A DNA stretch of 64,000 nucleotides. Origin: Aphrophora alni (Eukaryota; Arthropoda; Insecta; Hemiptera; Aphrophoridae). The stretch spans positions 39,521,120-39,585,119 of the forward strand of contig OY740769.1 in assembly GCA_963513935.1 (NCBI GenBank), in the 5' to 3' direction. Position numbers and translations under genes: made by a program. The notes under the pieces are model-generated. The model was not told the DNA's origin. It was given only the letters and a program-made list of their open reading frames with translations, and did no database searches. Position 1 is the first letter of the stretch. Each line of letters begins with the position of its first letter. Shown in pieces: positions 9,238 through 21,969 of the stretch.

Positions 9238-12080
9238 TTTTGTTATTCAAGCGATGGTATAATTGCTATTTTTACAAAACTACTTTAAACCAATGTATTA
9301 ATGAAGAAACTGTATTGTTAATAACGTTATTATAAACGGGCATTGTTTTATCTATGTATTTATATAAATTGTCATGCATATATATTTATCACGCTTTTGA
9401 TTTTCATAGGTTTTTCTTCTCCGTGATAACCTTGCGATTCTTCACGTATTCCGGCGTTGAAAGAGGTTATTGTCCGGGTTTTTATGTGCAGTTCGAAATA
9501 TTCCTGGGAACATTCAGTTCAATAACGATATACTTTATTACAATTTGAACTTTCCCTGCACTCTTTTATGTAAATGAATTACATATTAATGTTAATTTCC
9601 TATGGGAGAAATTTTAGAGAAATAATATTTTTCAATATATCTCTGACATTTTATAGTGAGGATGCATTACATTATTCATTAATTACCAATAAGAAGACAA
9701 TACATTGCAAATATAGTGTAACGAGATGAGTGTGAATAATACAAAACACCGTTAGACTGCTTTCCACTTCTAGGAGTGATAGTTTAGTTATCTGTCTTCA
9801 GTGGTAATGTAATATACTGCAATGCAGATATATTTCATAACATCTAATATCTACTTGACGTGTTTACTTGATGCAGTCTTGTGATTAAATTATTTTTGTT
9901 TCTCCCTTAATACGTGAGAGTATTCTATCATATATGTATCATTATTTGTTTGTAAAAACATTTCCAAGTTATTCAAACTTACTGATCACATCGCGATATG
10001 AAAGAAATACAACAATTAACAAAAAAAGATTTTTTAATTTAATAGATGACACTGTTCACTAATCATAAATAATGGATAAAGTACCTAATCAACTCTGTCA
10101 TGAAAATTTAAATTTTTAGTGATTTCCTAGCTATACGTATAATGGAGCAGCTTTATCTCTTTACGCTCATAGTTCAGAATTTGGGAAAAACACAACTCTA
10201 GTAAATCTTGATGCTAGAGAATCTCAGTTACATGTAGAAGCTTAAAAAAATATTATTTAGTGATTTTGATTTGAACAATGCTAAGTTTTCTATTCTTTAT
10301 AAGATTCGTTTTAAAATGTGTACCTAAATTTTAAGGACCACTTACGTTCTATTTAGGAATCTTGAAGGTGCAGGAAATATATTTGAAAATAAGTACAATC
10401 TTTACGTCGTTTTAATTGAAGTTTAAAATTACAAGAAGAGGAATTGATGTTTTAAACCTCAAGATTTTATGAAAACCTGAAGAGGCAAAGTTGAGAATGC
10501 TTTAAACAATTCAATCGTCGTAACTCTGTTTATCATACGAGTAAATATAATCAACATTTTCAATTTTTTCATTCATCCTTAAAAAAGGAAACATACTTTA
10601 AAATCTTCATTTATGTTTCTCGACTAATAATTTATATCAAATCATATTTGTTATGTTTTCAAGATATTGATTTTAAGTATATTACTGGAACAATATTTAC
10701 TTTGTTGTAGAACTTATAACCATCTATTATAATATTGAATATCTTGGTAAATATGAATGGCGTGATAACTATAATATAAGGTCAAATATCCAGTGTTGAA
10801 TAAACTTTAAGCCCCGATAATAACATAATTACCAAAGTTTATGACAGCTAGCTAAAGATAAACACAATTAATTAAGTAGTAAACCGTCTTAAACTAACAC
10901 TACGGGCGAGTAAAGGGTGAAAGGTAAACAAAGTATGTCAAACAAACTACTTTATAGCTTACCTTGGCATGATAGTAACAACTTTGTCAGTAAGGCTGCA
11001 AGATAATCTGTTTACAGAGCATAACGGATAATATTATAATTGTAAGAGGGTAATCAATGGTCTAAGGAGCATTACAATAACTCCAGTCAGTACCATATTA
11101 CATTAAACATGTGATAAACATAATATATTGATAATAAATTAGCATTGATTATATTTTTCGAAGTAAGATATCGAATGTATCTCGAACTGGTGTAGAAGAG
11201 TACAGATATTATACTGAGTATTAACTACTGAAATTATCAAAGTGTATACACCCTATACGAGAATGTGCACGATATTAAGAGGCCACAAGTGAAAGTAAAT
11301 CATTGGAGAATCTGGTACTGCAGAAGTGAACCAACATAGCCTGTGATGAACATCAATAAGTATATTGAATTAAACTGGCTGGTTTAAGAATTGGAAACAC
11401 ATAGAATTATTTTAGACTTATAACCTAGGCGAATTTATTTATAACTGCTTTAAACAATATAATAATAAATTTTAAACGATTGTTAAATAAACGCGACTAT
11501 AGTCACTCCTACAGTACAACGGTATACAACTTTGCATCATGCATCCTCTATTATATTAATTATATAATGTATTTGTTAATTAACGTTCAATGTTTCATTT
11601 ATTTATTGTCCTTAAAATAAGTAATTCTTATGTTTATAGAAATATTTTTTGCATTATAACAAAACATCTTATTTTGATAATTTAATGGCAATATGTATAT
11701 CTTTGAATCAACATTTATCAACTGTTCTTCAAAGCCATGACTCTTTTACTATTTTACAACATATTATTATCAAACAAGTTATAATAAAAAACGTTATCTA
11801 TAAAGAGTTTGTTGGTGAATAAGAGTATAGCTAAATAAAGCTTATTGACATAAGTACTGTGCAAAGGTAGGGCTTGAGGGTACGGTTTGGGGGGTACGTG
11901 GATCTACTTTATTATGCATTGCCGGGTTATCAGATCGCGTGCTAAAATTAATATAAGTACACTGGGCTAATCTCAATCTAGGCTAGCCATTTTTGACGAT
12001 TAATTCTAAAAACTCATTTAATAAAACTAAGCATACTACACTAAAACCAATATTAATTTTAACTACATTGTATTGCCACA
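8560..12080. other. AT-rich DNA with no supported gene
   Basis: The interval contains one (AT)n tract and otherwise plain sequence. A 64-codon frame at 9354-9548 follows an acceptor-like tttcatag and has somewhat higher G+C, but there is no donor and no recognisable domain. The string actgtgcaaaggtag near 11857 matches a conserved part of mitochondrial large rRNA for 15 bases only. Confidence 0.5.
9182..9236. repeat. (AT)n microsatellite
   Basis: About 27 uninterrupted AT units. Confidence 0.97.
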
Positions 12081-12089
12081 ACCTGTCGG

Positions 12090-12375
12090 ACTAATACGAA
12101 AGGCCTATCATGGCCGTGTATTAGTTCAACTAATAATATTACGGTTACAAAAACCCTATGCGCACAGATATAAACCTTAGGGCCGTATCGGCCCTAATCC
12201 TTGGGGCTTAGGTAGTCATGGTTAAATATTACGGCACTAAAAGGAAACCAAAGCTGATCGCTGAGCAGACGTCTTACCTCACTCGTGGTTGGAACACTAC
12301 TCTTGGCGTTATCTAGTCCCAAGAGTAAATACAAAATAGCGAAGTTAAGGAGGGGGGGAGGTGACTAATCACCTC
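12090..12375. ncRNA. cluster of four GC-rich stem-loops, possible structured RNA
   Basis: Four hairpins lie in 286 bases. The first, 12091-12126, pairs actaatacg..aggcc with ggccgtgtattagt imperfectly. The second, 12177-12196, has ttagggcc pairing with ggccctaa around a 5-base loop. The third, 12299-12326, has actcttgg pairing with ccaagagt around 12 bases. The fourth, 12358-12375, has gaggtga pairing with tcacctc around a 4-base loop. The last three stems are perfect. The interval is richer in G+C than its flanks and has no open frame. It does not fold as a tRNA that I can see, and I recognise no known RNA family. It could equally be part of a transposon. Confidence 0.3.
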
Positions 12376-12379
12376 AACT

Positions 12380-13632
12380 GTTACAATTTACCGTAATAGA
12401 GAAAACTAGTTTTCATGACGGAGTAGGTTAATATTATCCAGTATCCTATTTCCTTATGAGATCTTGAACTTCCTTTATGAATAAATAACTATCATTAAAC
12501 ATGTCTTTGGGTTAAAATCTCTATAAGTTTAACATAAATTATAACCCAGCTCTGTCGTCATGACATTACCAGAGACCCTAATTTAATCGATCGAAGTCTC
12601 GCACTTTCCGAAAAGTAATTAAATACCATTTCATCGAAAACTGTTAATAGACGTTCATTCGTGATTCTCATCTAGCACATTATTTTAACAACAACCTTGT
12701 GTATGGTTTTGTTTTGAAGCCATACACTTACGATAAACCAGTTTTACAAAATTCTTAGTCATGGATTTTAATAGGATAAACCATTAGCAATAATTTTAAT
12801 TTTATTATTAATGAAAAATACAATAAATTAAGTTTTTAAGTAAACAAAATAAACTCTCAAGTAGCAAGTGGAAGATGGATATTTAATTTATTTTAAATTT
12901 TTCGTTGGGCAGTGTGATAATTTCAAACCGAGCCTTAAAATGGAGTGTATTTTATAGATTTTATTTTCATCTACGTATAATTTATTTTAATTTATTTATA
13001 TTTAATAATGTTCCAATATGTTTTAGAACATAAGATTTTTTTTCTTTTATTTTTTTGTGAAAATATATGTATATTCATATCGATTGTTTGAGCGGGTTGA
13101 ATACATCCTTTTTCATGCCTAAGTATTATGCAAAAAAAAAAAAATGTAATCCTAACATAATTATAATTAAAGATTTTCTATTTACTTTCTGAGAAGAATT
13201 CTTAATAATTCCCTTTGTTTAGGAGGTAACCTGAGTTTTTGAAGATTGCCGAAAGGAAGTGTAAAGAAAGTAGGACAATATGTGACTGTTGTCATTTATT
13301 TTTTTAATAATCGTTTTTAAGTAAGACTTACCACAACAGAACTTATTTATTAATCTGACTTTTTCATGTTATTCATAAAGTTTATTTATGGTATCCAAGC
13401 TTAAAGCTAGACCTGAGCAGTTAAAATAACTAAGATTAAATAAGTTCAAATATAAAAATATCTTTAAAACGATTCATAGCATCATACTACACAAGGCTAA
13501 GCAAAAAACCGATTGTTAATAATTATGTCATAACGAAGTGGTGACTCGCCTGGCAGCTACTCACATTTCATCAAGTTTGATTTCTCCATGGTGGTGTTAG
13601 ATTTTATACCTTCGACATGTAGATATATTGAA

Positions 13633-13678
<46 letters not shown>

Positions 13679-16340
13679 AAATGATTTCAACATAAATCTA
13701 TCAATAACGTAAGAACACTATGGACAAATTTTAATGAGCAATAAAAAATTAGGGTTAAGTTGTACATTCGGATAACTAGACAGACACCCGGCTCTGTTAC
13801 GGTTCCTTAAAACCAGGACGAAAATGCTCCAGTTTTCATGATTTTGTGACTCTTCGTCTGCAAATAAATTAAAATCTTATTTTTGCACCATTCTTTTTTA
13901 ATCATTCTGTATAAAGGAACCAAATTTCTATATTGTACCATATTTTTAGTTCTACATCTTTAGTTGAGATAACTTTTATCTAAAAATAAATAGGAAAGTT
14001 GAGTGTGAATTTCGGGTGAGAGAAATATCAATATTTAATACCAGGGGTATGATTTATACCAAGGAAAGCTTAAACTTAGAAAACGTGGTTAACCTTACCC
14101 TTTGAAGTCGTACATCACTTATCTGGCCAAATACCACTATAAGTAACCAGATGTTATTGAGTTAATATAACTAATAGTTTCTGGGGACTAACGATCTAGT
14201 TATAAATTGAACTGCACACAATGTGAATGTATTAAAGGTTTGTCTAACGTATATAAGCCTTTACGACACACCTGTCGATATATAATTATAACTGCAGGAG
14301 TCCAGCTTTTTCAATACGCCTTCCCAAGAATACCGGAACAGACTTATCTCAAACTTAGCCAAACATAATATTCAACAAAAATTCATTAATAAAATCAATA
14401 ATAAAGTAATGTGATTAAATTTAAAGTAAGTCCACACGAGTAATAAGAAACTGTTCTGGCACTTCACTACATTGTAAAACTTTTCTCTCATTATCTGGAA
14501 AGCACACTACACAGATAATCACAGCCTTGTTAATCACAGCACAGTCATGTAGGCAGAAAGTAGATTCATAACTATATGTCTTACTACAAGATGATGTATA
14601 ACAACCACAAGTGACAATCGAGATTGTTCCCAAGGGGTTACCTACCCGTAACCGTCACTTCAATGCATCACAAAGTACTGAACATGAAAACTATTAAAAA
14701 CACGGATTTTTGTTGGCATGAATGTTTTAAAATTTTTGCATCTCTAACGAATAGACGTTATCTTTGACGAAACATTTTTCAAACGTGTTAATATTATCTT
14801 TCTTTGAATTTGGTTTTAAGTAGTGTATGATTCAATGCAACATATAAATTAGTATTTCTCTTTTTCTCTATTACATTATTTACCTTTTAATATTCCAACA
14901 CAGTTCATGTAGAACGCTCATAATTTCCTTCATTAGAACTAGAATTTCCTTCTACTCTACTGTCAACTTTGTATCATTATATATAAAACCAATTGATAAC
15001 ATGAAGCAGCTCTGTGTATGAATTTATTTATTATTTAATAATTACAAAATATTCAACAACAAAATTAAAAAAAAAATCATACTCAAATAAATTGTAAATT
15101 AAAACAAAATTTTATTTAAAGTATTGATAATAGTCTACAAATGAGTTTTAACCATCTAAGATCAAAAATAAATTGATGAACTTTGTCTTCAAATTAGAAA
15201 ATAAATAATTATCAATTGACAGAGTTATAAACTCTGTACTAGCTTTGTTATTTGTTCATAGGTTGGTCACCTACAACTCTGGTGCCTCGGGAAACATTTC
15301 AAGCATTCACTTTAAATAATTTGTTGACTTCCTTTAACCGCGAATAAATGTTTGTTAACATCCTTTCTAAATGAATTTCACCATATAAAATTAAAAATTT
15401 TAGTGACTGATAATGTGTATTATCACTTATAAATTCTTGGCCGAATTTATTTCTCTCGCAACTATACACTCAGAAAAATGTTCTTTAAAGGAGAAGACTC
15501 CTGTGTCTGTAAAGGTTTTATGAATGGGTCAATCACCCTCGGATCTACCTCGTATTAAGAAAAAAATATATACAAAATTACGATGTACTGTACGTATAAG
15601 TTGAACAAATTCCAATAGTATTTTTTAATGATTTAATGATTATACACATTAAATCGTACATTATAGATACAACTAGATATTGAGAAACTACATTTTAAAC
15701 ATGAAATATTATTGCACACGAAATAAATATTATTAAAAGATATTATTTAAAATATGAATAAATATTACTTTTCGTAACAATTTTAAAAAAATTCTTTTTA
15801 ATTTCGCCTATCAATACATACTAAGATCATAAAAGTATCAATTACCAATTTAAAGAATAATTTTCTTAGTATATATAATGGTGAATAACCAAAAGATTGT
15901 AAAATAGAGATTCAATGATATTTTTTTCAAACGTTATGTTGTTTTAAGTGCTGAGATGACAATTTATGTAAATTATTTTGTATTATAAAAAAATGCATGA
16001 TTTAGTAAATTCTTGAGTTACGACCCATGATGTTTAAAAGTCTGAATGAGCAATATAATAAAAAAAAATTATCAGTCATTGAGATTCTTATAAATATTAG
16101 GTAGTAATGCTGGACTGTAGGTTCACTTTTTAAAGAAACATGTAGAAATGACAAAATCTAAACTTTTTAAACACATTAACAATCCGAAGTTTAATTAATC
16201 CTAAAGTCAACTTTTCTTATACTCAATAATAGTTATTAAAAAATGGTAAGATTTAATAGATAAGAAGAGCATTATATCACCAGCTGTCGTTAAATTGTTA
16301 AATATATAAAAGTTTACATTTAAGATGGATGCATTTTTAA
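12380..16340. other. AT-rich DNA with no supported gene
   Basis: A (TA)n tract lies at 13636-13677. The minus-strand frame at 14421-14650 is rich in cysteine (about eight) but has no recognisable spacing and no good splice sites. Nothing else stood out. Confidence 0.5.
13636..13677. repeat. (TA)n microsatellite
   Basis: About 20 TA units. The flanking strings atattgaaat are similar on both sides (13624-13634 and 13673-13682). Confidence 0.95.
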
Positions 16341-16359
16341 GTTAATAACAATATTTTAT

Positions 16360-16590
16360 TTGAGAAGAGTTCTAAAATTTGTTTTTAAGATCAGAGATCA
16401 ATATAATCTCAGGAATAAATCAGCTATTAATATACCGAGAGGAAACAAGATAATTTATGAAACTCTTCAAGAGCACCAAGAATATGCAACGAACTTTTTC
16501 CAGACTCATACCATTTATAATTCACAGCAGACATCTGCGCTTATTTGGTCAATGGCTAATGAGTATAGACTGTGCTTAGGATTTATTTAA
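16360..16590 (+). pseudogene. possible C-terminal tail of a LINE reverse transcriptase
   Basis: The frame contains RDQYNLRNKSAINIPRGNK followed by an aromatic, Asn-rich stretch ending ATNFFQT. The pattern NxRxKxxIxIPRxx followed by a Tyr/Asn-Phe block is typical of the last part of jockey/CR1-type LINE polymerases. Nothing upstream shows the polymerase core, so this would be a short fragment. The frame start is not a true ATG-led gene. The assignment rests on one motif. Confidence 0.3.
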
Positions 16591-17355
16591 TAATTTAAGT
16601 TACTTCTATTTGTTACATAATTTAAAAATTACAAATTAAGTATTCATCATAAGATTATACTTTTTTTGCATAAAAGATTTGTTTGAAATTAGAAATCTTT
16701 ATAAAATTGCAATTGGAAATTTTTAATGGTAGAAAACAAGAAGAGAAGGAATTGTTAAACCTACATAACAAATGGTATTTTGTAGAATACTATCTGTTGC
16801 TGATATATATGCATGTCTAGTCAGAATATTTTGGTTTTAGAATCTCCAATGTAAATTATAAATATCACATACTCGTACATAGAAAACTGAATTGTGGTCA
16901 TCTTTTTTCAATGCTCTAATTGTACAATGTAATTACTGTATCCATATTGATGAAAACATTTATATATTTAATGACAATGGGTACATAATAAAATAATTAA
17001 TTTAACATTAGTTTTCAATAACGTGAATATCTTTTTGAGTGAGTAAATGGATATTGAATAATAAGTTTCTTATCTTACCTTAACAAATAAATATTATTTC
17101 TTTCTCCAAAGTTACAATTTCTAAGCTGTGGAGATGTTCCTATTTCTGATAATATTTTATACTTACCAAGGAAAAGTCAATAAGCTTTACGAATCCTATA
17201 GATTTATTTAAGGCTTAACCGAATTTTATCTTTTGTTTTCACCACTTTCTGCGATATATTTATCTTTACTCCGATAAAATATTATTCAATATTTTTTGTA
17301 TTATATGGACACTTGTCCAGCGATGCTCCGTATTAAATGTAGGATATCTACATCT

Positions 17356-17549
17356 ATGATTCACAAAGCATAAAAAAATCAATAATTATAAGAAAAACAA
17401 AAACTCTACTTTAATTTCTACATTTACTTTTAAATCATTTGTACTAAATGTAGAGGAATTTAAAACAATGTATTTGAAAATAAACACTTTTAAAACTAAC
17501 CACGTACAAAATATATGCAACTGCATGAATAATATGTAGGTATCTTGCA
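17356..17549 (+). repeat. duplicated segment, copy A (194 bp)
   Basis: This segment runs from atgattcacaaagca to gtaggtatcttgca. It recurs in the same orientation at 19161-19370, with high identity and a 16-base length difference caused mainly by an insertion near the middle of copy B. Flanks outside the two copies do not match. A minus-strand 79-codon frame over copy A is not preserved in copy B, so the unit is unlikely to be coding. Confidence 0.85.
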
Positions 17550-18201
17550 GTGACCAAAATTTACCTAATTTTAAGATATAAAACAATGGTACATGGGAAA
17601 AACCTATAGATAGAGCTAAGCTCAATCAGATTTTTCTCGTCCATTCTTGATATGTGTTGTCACCTGAAAGAATAAAGAGTTTACCCCCTTACTATACTTA
17701 TTGTTAAAAGAAAGTACTCACAAGTGTCTCTTTGGAAGGGAAGTTATTGTATCGAATGTGCAATTGTGAAGTTTTTAAGGTATTACTATAAAATAAATAA
17801 TGGTTCAAAACTTGGGTTGCATAATAATCATCTTATTATTGCTGTCAATGTACCATAAGACTCTGAGTTGTATATAGTAGTTTTAGGAATAAAATTAGTT
17901 GGCATTTTCTATAACCTTTTGTCAGTGAATCCGGGGGATGTATTTTAACACAAACAATAACATAACCTAACAAATCTGTTGCCAAATGAGTAAAGTTAAT
18001 AAGTTATGTATTTTAAAATAATTCAGGGTATCATCAGTTTAGAACCAATTATTTCTTATTGATTTAGTTGTAGCATAGTAAATTTATTTAAATATGGTTC
18101 AGCTGTGCAATTATCTCACTGCAGTTCAGTGTAGTAAACCTGTTGAAGGTTATGCACATTTTAGCCTGGTTGACTGAAATGTGTTTATCTAATTTTTACA
18201 G

Positions 18202-18335
18202 AACTCCTATAATGTTGGCCTACGAAACCCTTAACCACAGACAAGAAAATTGTATATAACAAAGGTAGGCCTACATTACATTTAGTTCGAATACTAGGCC
18301 AAATAATTTGTTCTCACATTTCTAGGCCTACGTCT
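18202..18335. repeat. cluster of GTAGGCCTAC-type palindromes
   Basis: The ten-base palindrome gtaggcctac is exact at 18265-18274. One-base variants occur nearby (ggcctacg at 18219, taggcctacg at 18323). It recurs exactly at 36190-36199, and as gtaggcctat at 50812. This suggests the motif is over-represented in this genome, but no function can be read. Confidence 0.4.
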
Positions 18336-18833
18336 TATTTCATTTTGATTTGTAAGGTTCTGTATTCTATTTGGTCATAACGGCACAAAGACGTAACTAA
18401 TAGGCTATGAAACATCTAGATTTTTACCCAAAATTTAAAACCCTAACTTTAAATGTATAATATGTATGCAATTTATACAGAGTTGTCATAAAAGAATAGT
18501 GGGGTTTCATTAATTCATAATAGTACAGTAGAATTTTTTATTTTTTTTTGGTGTTGTATTGGTATCGCCGATAGACTAACCCAATAGTTTGTTTATCAGC
18601 TGTATATACAACAATTTCTATTAACCATTAATTGTTAATCATTATCATAGCAACGAAATATTTAATTCAGTACTCAAAATTATTCATAAAATTAACCAAT
18701 ATGTTCAGTCTTCTAAATTTATACTTGAATTTTGAATATATTAAGATGACAGATAAAAATCTACGTAAAGTAAATGATTCGAAATGCACATGTAGGATAG
18801 TAAAAAAAAAAAAAGAATAGGTCTAACATCTGT

Positions 18834-18901
18834 ATTAAAAAGAGGAAAGGGTTATGTGAACTCGGTAGTGCATAAAGCTTGTGGCATAGTTATGAAAGGG
18901 A
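18834..18901. repeat. left arm of a 68-bp inverted repeat
   Basis: The arm begins attaaaaagaggaaagggtt and matches the reverse complement of 19088-19155 with about five mismatches over 68 bases. The loop is 186 bases. A 13-A run and a short Lys-rich frame precede it. This is the form of a foldback or MITE-like element. Confidence 0.85.
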
Positions 18902-19087
18902 AGCCGAAAGTACTATTGACAAAAATAAATCCGCACAATTCCTAAAAGAAGAAAACCCAGGAGAAGACATTTTTTCTATTGATCAAACCAAATTATATAT
19001 AATGTATTATTGTTTAAATTAATTGTAACAATTAAATTTTATGATTAGGGTAAAATTTTAAGAAGCGTATAAGTTATAAAAACATTA

Positions 19088-19155
19088 TCCCTTTCATAAC
19101 TATGCCAAAAGCTTTATTCACTAGCGATTTCACATAACCCTTTCCTCTTCTTAAT
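19088..19155. repeat. right arm of a 68-bp inverted repeat
   Basis: This is the partner of 18834-18901. It ends five bases before copy B of the duplicated segment, so the foldback and the duplication may have moved together. Confidence 0.85.
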
Positions 19156-19160
19156 ACTGA

Positions 19161-19370
19161 ATGATTCACAAAGCACGAAAAATTCTATAATTATAAGAAA
19201 AACAAAAACTCTCTATTTTAATTCCTACATTTACTTTTAAACCATGAATTTTAAGTCGTTTGTACTAAATGTAGAGGAATTTAAAACAATGTATTTGAAA
19301 AGAAAGACTTTTAAAACTAATCACGTACAAAATATATGCAACTGCATGAATAATATGTAGGTATCTTGCA
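19161..19370 (+). repeat. duplicated segment, copy B (210 bp)
   Basis: Second copy of 17356-17549, about 1.8 kb away in the same orientation. It carries the extra bases accatgaattttaagtcg-like near 19240-19258. Confidence 0.85.
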
Positions 19371-19379
19371 AATAATGTG

Positions 19380-21820
19380 TATACATATGAACAGTTTGGT
19401 TCCTCTCACAAAATACAGGATATGTGCCATAAAATAAACGAGTCATAAATTCTATAACAGAAACAAAAACTGTAAATATGTTCAACGAAACTTACTCCAA
19501 GAGTTAAATAAAGCTTTAAAAAAACGAACAATTCCTTCAGTACATTTTCCAGAGAATACCCTATAATGTCACCCTAATCCTATACATTAGGAAAATAAAT
19601 GTATTTGATGAGCGGGCTTTTCTTCTGCTTGACGTCGCTGCGCAATGTTTTTATGTTTGTAAAAGTGATCCCCTAAGAGTGGTTTTCCCATTTCAAGCCT
19701 GGAGTTAGAAAATATGTTTTTAATCGTTCACGATATCGTTTTAAAAACAATTTGTTATAACTAAAGTATCCCTGTTTTTTAACTGCAAAACCATTTTTTC
19801 TTTAACAAATATTTACATCCAACATTGAAGATGCAATAACTAAACATACAAATGGTCTAGTCTACACGATAGTTTTGGATACATCTTTCATAACGCTTGA
19901 TTAAACTTAATGAAAAACTCAGTAATTCTGGTTCCAATTTACTGGCATGCTGTAACTGTCTAATTCATCCGACTCCTCGTTTCTTTAGGGTATTTACGTT
20001 TAATAATTCATAAAAAAAAGATGCTTTATAATTTGTTTAATATTCAACTCATTTCAATATGTATCTATGTGCATAGAAAATATAGTAATTTAATTTATAA
20101 TAATTTATATGATTTTACACTCGAAAAATTTAGAAGACTAATGATTGATCCAATATCAACCAAGTGATAGATAGTTATGAAATATAACTAATTTTTTTAA
20201 TATCACATAATTTTCTTAGCGGTAATAAATATTACTACAGTTATCATCTGTACTAATTATTCTGTTATGGGGTCTATTTGTGGTCTCTAAAAAATATTGT
20301 ACCGATTTTAATGATGAAAGTTTCAACTCAGGAGATAGTTTTTAACGTTGACTTTTTTATTCGATATCTCAATTAATTATAAGTTGAGATGTGACAATAA
20401 AAAAAGTTTACCTATGTATTTTCCCCATGAGGAAATGTCGAGCTTTGTTAGCCGTACAACAAACCTTCTACTCGTACGATCGCAGTGAAACTGTGCAAGT
20501 TTATAATATTATTTTTTATGGAGGTTCTTACTTTCTTTCATTCTGATATGTTTAAAAGACTCTGAGTTAATAGAAAATATATACCTGCAGCAGCCGTGCA
20601 TAGACAGTAAATAATTCACGAATACTCCCTTTTAACAGCCGATTAGGTCCATCAGGTTTAATAATTCAACAACTATATGGGTTTTGCTTAGCCTAGAGCA
20701 GAGTGAAACATTTTACTTACAACATCTGATTAGGTTCATCATCTTATATATTTAAATACAAAGATACGTTAAGCATAGTATAGACCAGAGTGTCAAATTT
20801 TAGAAATAATCTAAAAATAATGTTATTCTTACTAACTATTTATTAAATTTAGTTACAAGAGTAATAAATATAATGATACACAATTAAAAATAAAAAGGAT
20901 AATTAGCTCCAATAATTCAAAATAAAGCTTGGTAACGCCTATCCTAGAACAATATGTAACATTTTCAAAAGTTGTAATATCTTGACATTGGTCTAACATC
21001 ATGGAAACTATTCAAATCGGATTCAAAGAATCTGTATTTTCATAATGTTTTCATTTGGTCTTAAACATACCCTAAACTCTTGAGCTTAACTCAGGAGTTA
21101 ACTACTTCAAAACTATTTTGATGGTTTGTATGAAATTTCAAGTGGTATATCGCTGAAGGATCAAACTTATCATTTCCTTTTCACTAAAAGAAAAATAACC
21201 AGAAATCATAAAAATGTTCTATAAATTTTAATGGATTTACTATAAGTTTAACAATAATTTATAGTAATAATCAAAAACACATATTTTAAGGAATATTTAA
21301 ATAATCAGCTGATTTGATACTATTGTTTTAAGTTATTATTCTATCAATATAGTATTGGATAAAGAAGGTGCAGTGTATCTTCCAACAAAGTTATTAAATA
21401 GTCTGTTTTACCTCGGTAAACTTTAAGTGATTACATATTCATAAATTTTGGAATAATTGTTATTTTATGGTAAGAAAACCTTGTTTTATGTTATAAAAAC
21501 GTTTTTAGTTGAATTTCTGTTATAGACCTACATTGCGTTAACAACGATTTTTATAAAATGTCATAATAACGACAATATTGACGTTTTAGTTTTACGTTTT
21601 AGTATCAACTAATAGTACAATCGTACAATAGATGTTACTAATCACCAAAGTAACCCCAGATTATTATTATACGTTTAGTAATATCAACACTGATATTGAT
21701 TATTATGCACTTATAATAATTAATGTATTTGAGCTGTATTTAGAGATTTTCTTCCTGCGATAGCTTAGATTACAGGCGTTGTAAAATCCATAAGTCTCTA
21801 CCGTGACGTATAAGTGCAAT
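19380..21820. other. AT-rich DNA with no supported gene
   Basis: A somewhat GC-richer patch at 19600-19700 (with gcttgacgtcgctgcgcaat) and short inverted motifs are present. No reading frame or element could be supported. Confidence 0.5.
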
Positions 21821-21832
21821 GTCCCCCAAAAA

Positions 21833-21870
21833 TATAAAAGTTGTCCATGCTAAGATAAAATACGCAGTTC
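21833..21870 (+). promoter_or_regulatory. TATA-box core promoter with initiator
   Basis: TATAAAAG at 21833-21840 is followed by cgcagttcgg, whose cAGTt core fits the arthropod initiator. The A at 21866 is 33 bases after the first T of the box, close to the usual 30-31. A first exon with an ATG and a donor follows at the expected distance. No other TATA box I examined in the window has all these parts in place. Confidence 0.5.
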
Positions 21871-21962
21871 GGCGTGTGTAAGAGAAAGGGGTAAGTTTAA
21901 TTAGGCTACAAGTTTAAGTAAGGAAGATGAAAGTTATTGTTGTTTGTTTAGTTATGTTAAAC
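21866..21962 (+). CDS. candidate first exon of a secreted-protein gene (partial signal peptide)
   Basis: From the proposed start site at 21866 there is a 61-base leader, then ATG at 21927 (aggaagATGA). Twelve codons, MKVIVVCLVMLN, look like the start of a signal peptide: one Lys followed by a hydrophobic run. The frame reaches a donor, aac|gtaaga, at 21963 in phase 0, and an in-frame stop follows soon after. A TATA promoter, a short leader, and a first intron interrupting the signal peptide are the usual layout of insect cuticular-protein and other small secreted-protein genes. A second possible donor (aaaggg|gtaagt at 21891) lies inside the leader. I could not find exon 2 downstream, so the product is unknown and the exon may be orphaned. 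Confidence 0.4.
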
Positions 21963-21969
21963 GTAAGAA

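Noticed and set aside
11850..11880. 15-base match (actgtgcaaaggtag) to mitochondrial large-subunit rRNA, suggesting a NUMT
   Set aside because: The similarity stops on both sides, and flanking sequence does not resemble rRNA.
14421..14650. Cysteine-rich 70-codon minus frame
   Set aside because: Cysteine spacing fits no domain I know (not EGF, sushi or zinc finger) and splice sites are poor.
18202..18251. Short exon-like segment after a good acceptor (aatttttacag)
   Set aside because: The open phase is only about 16 codons, the donor is weak, and there is no partner exon.
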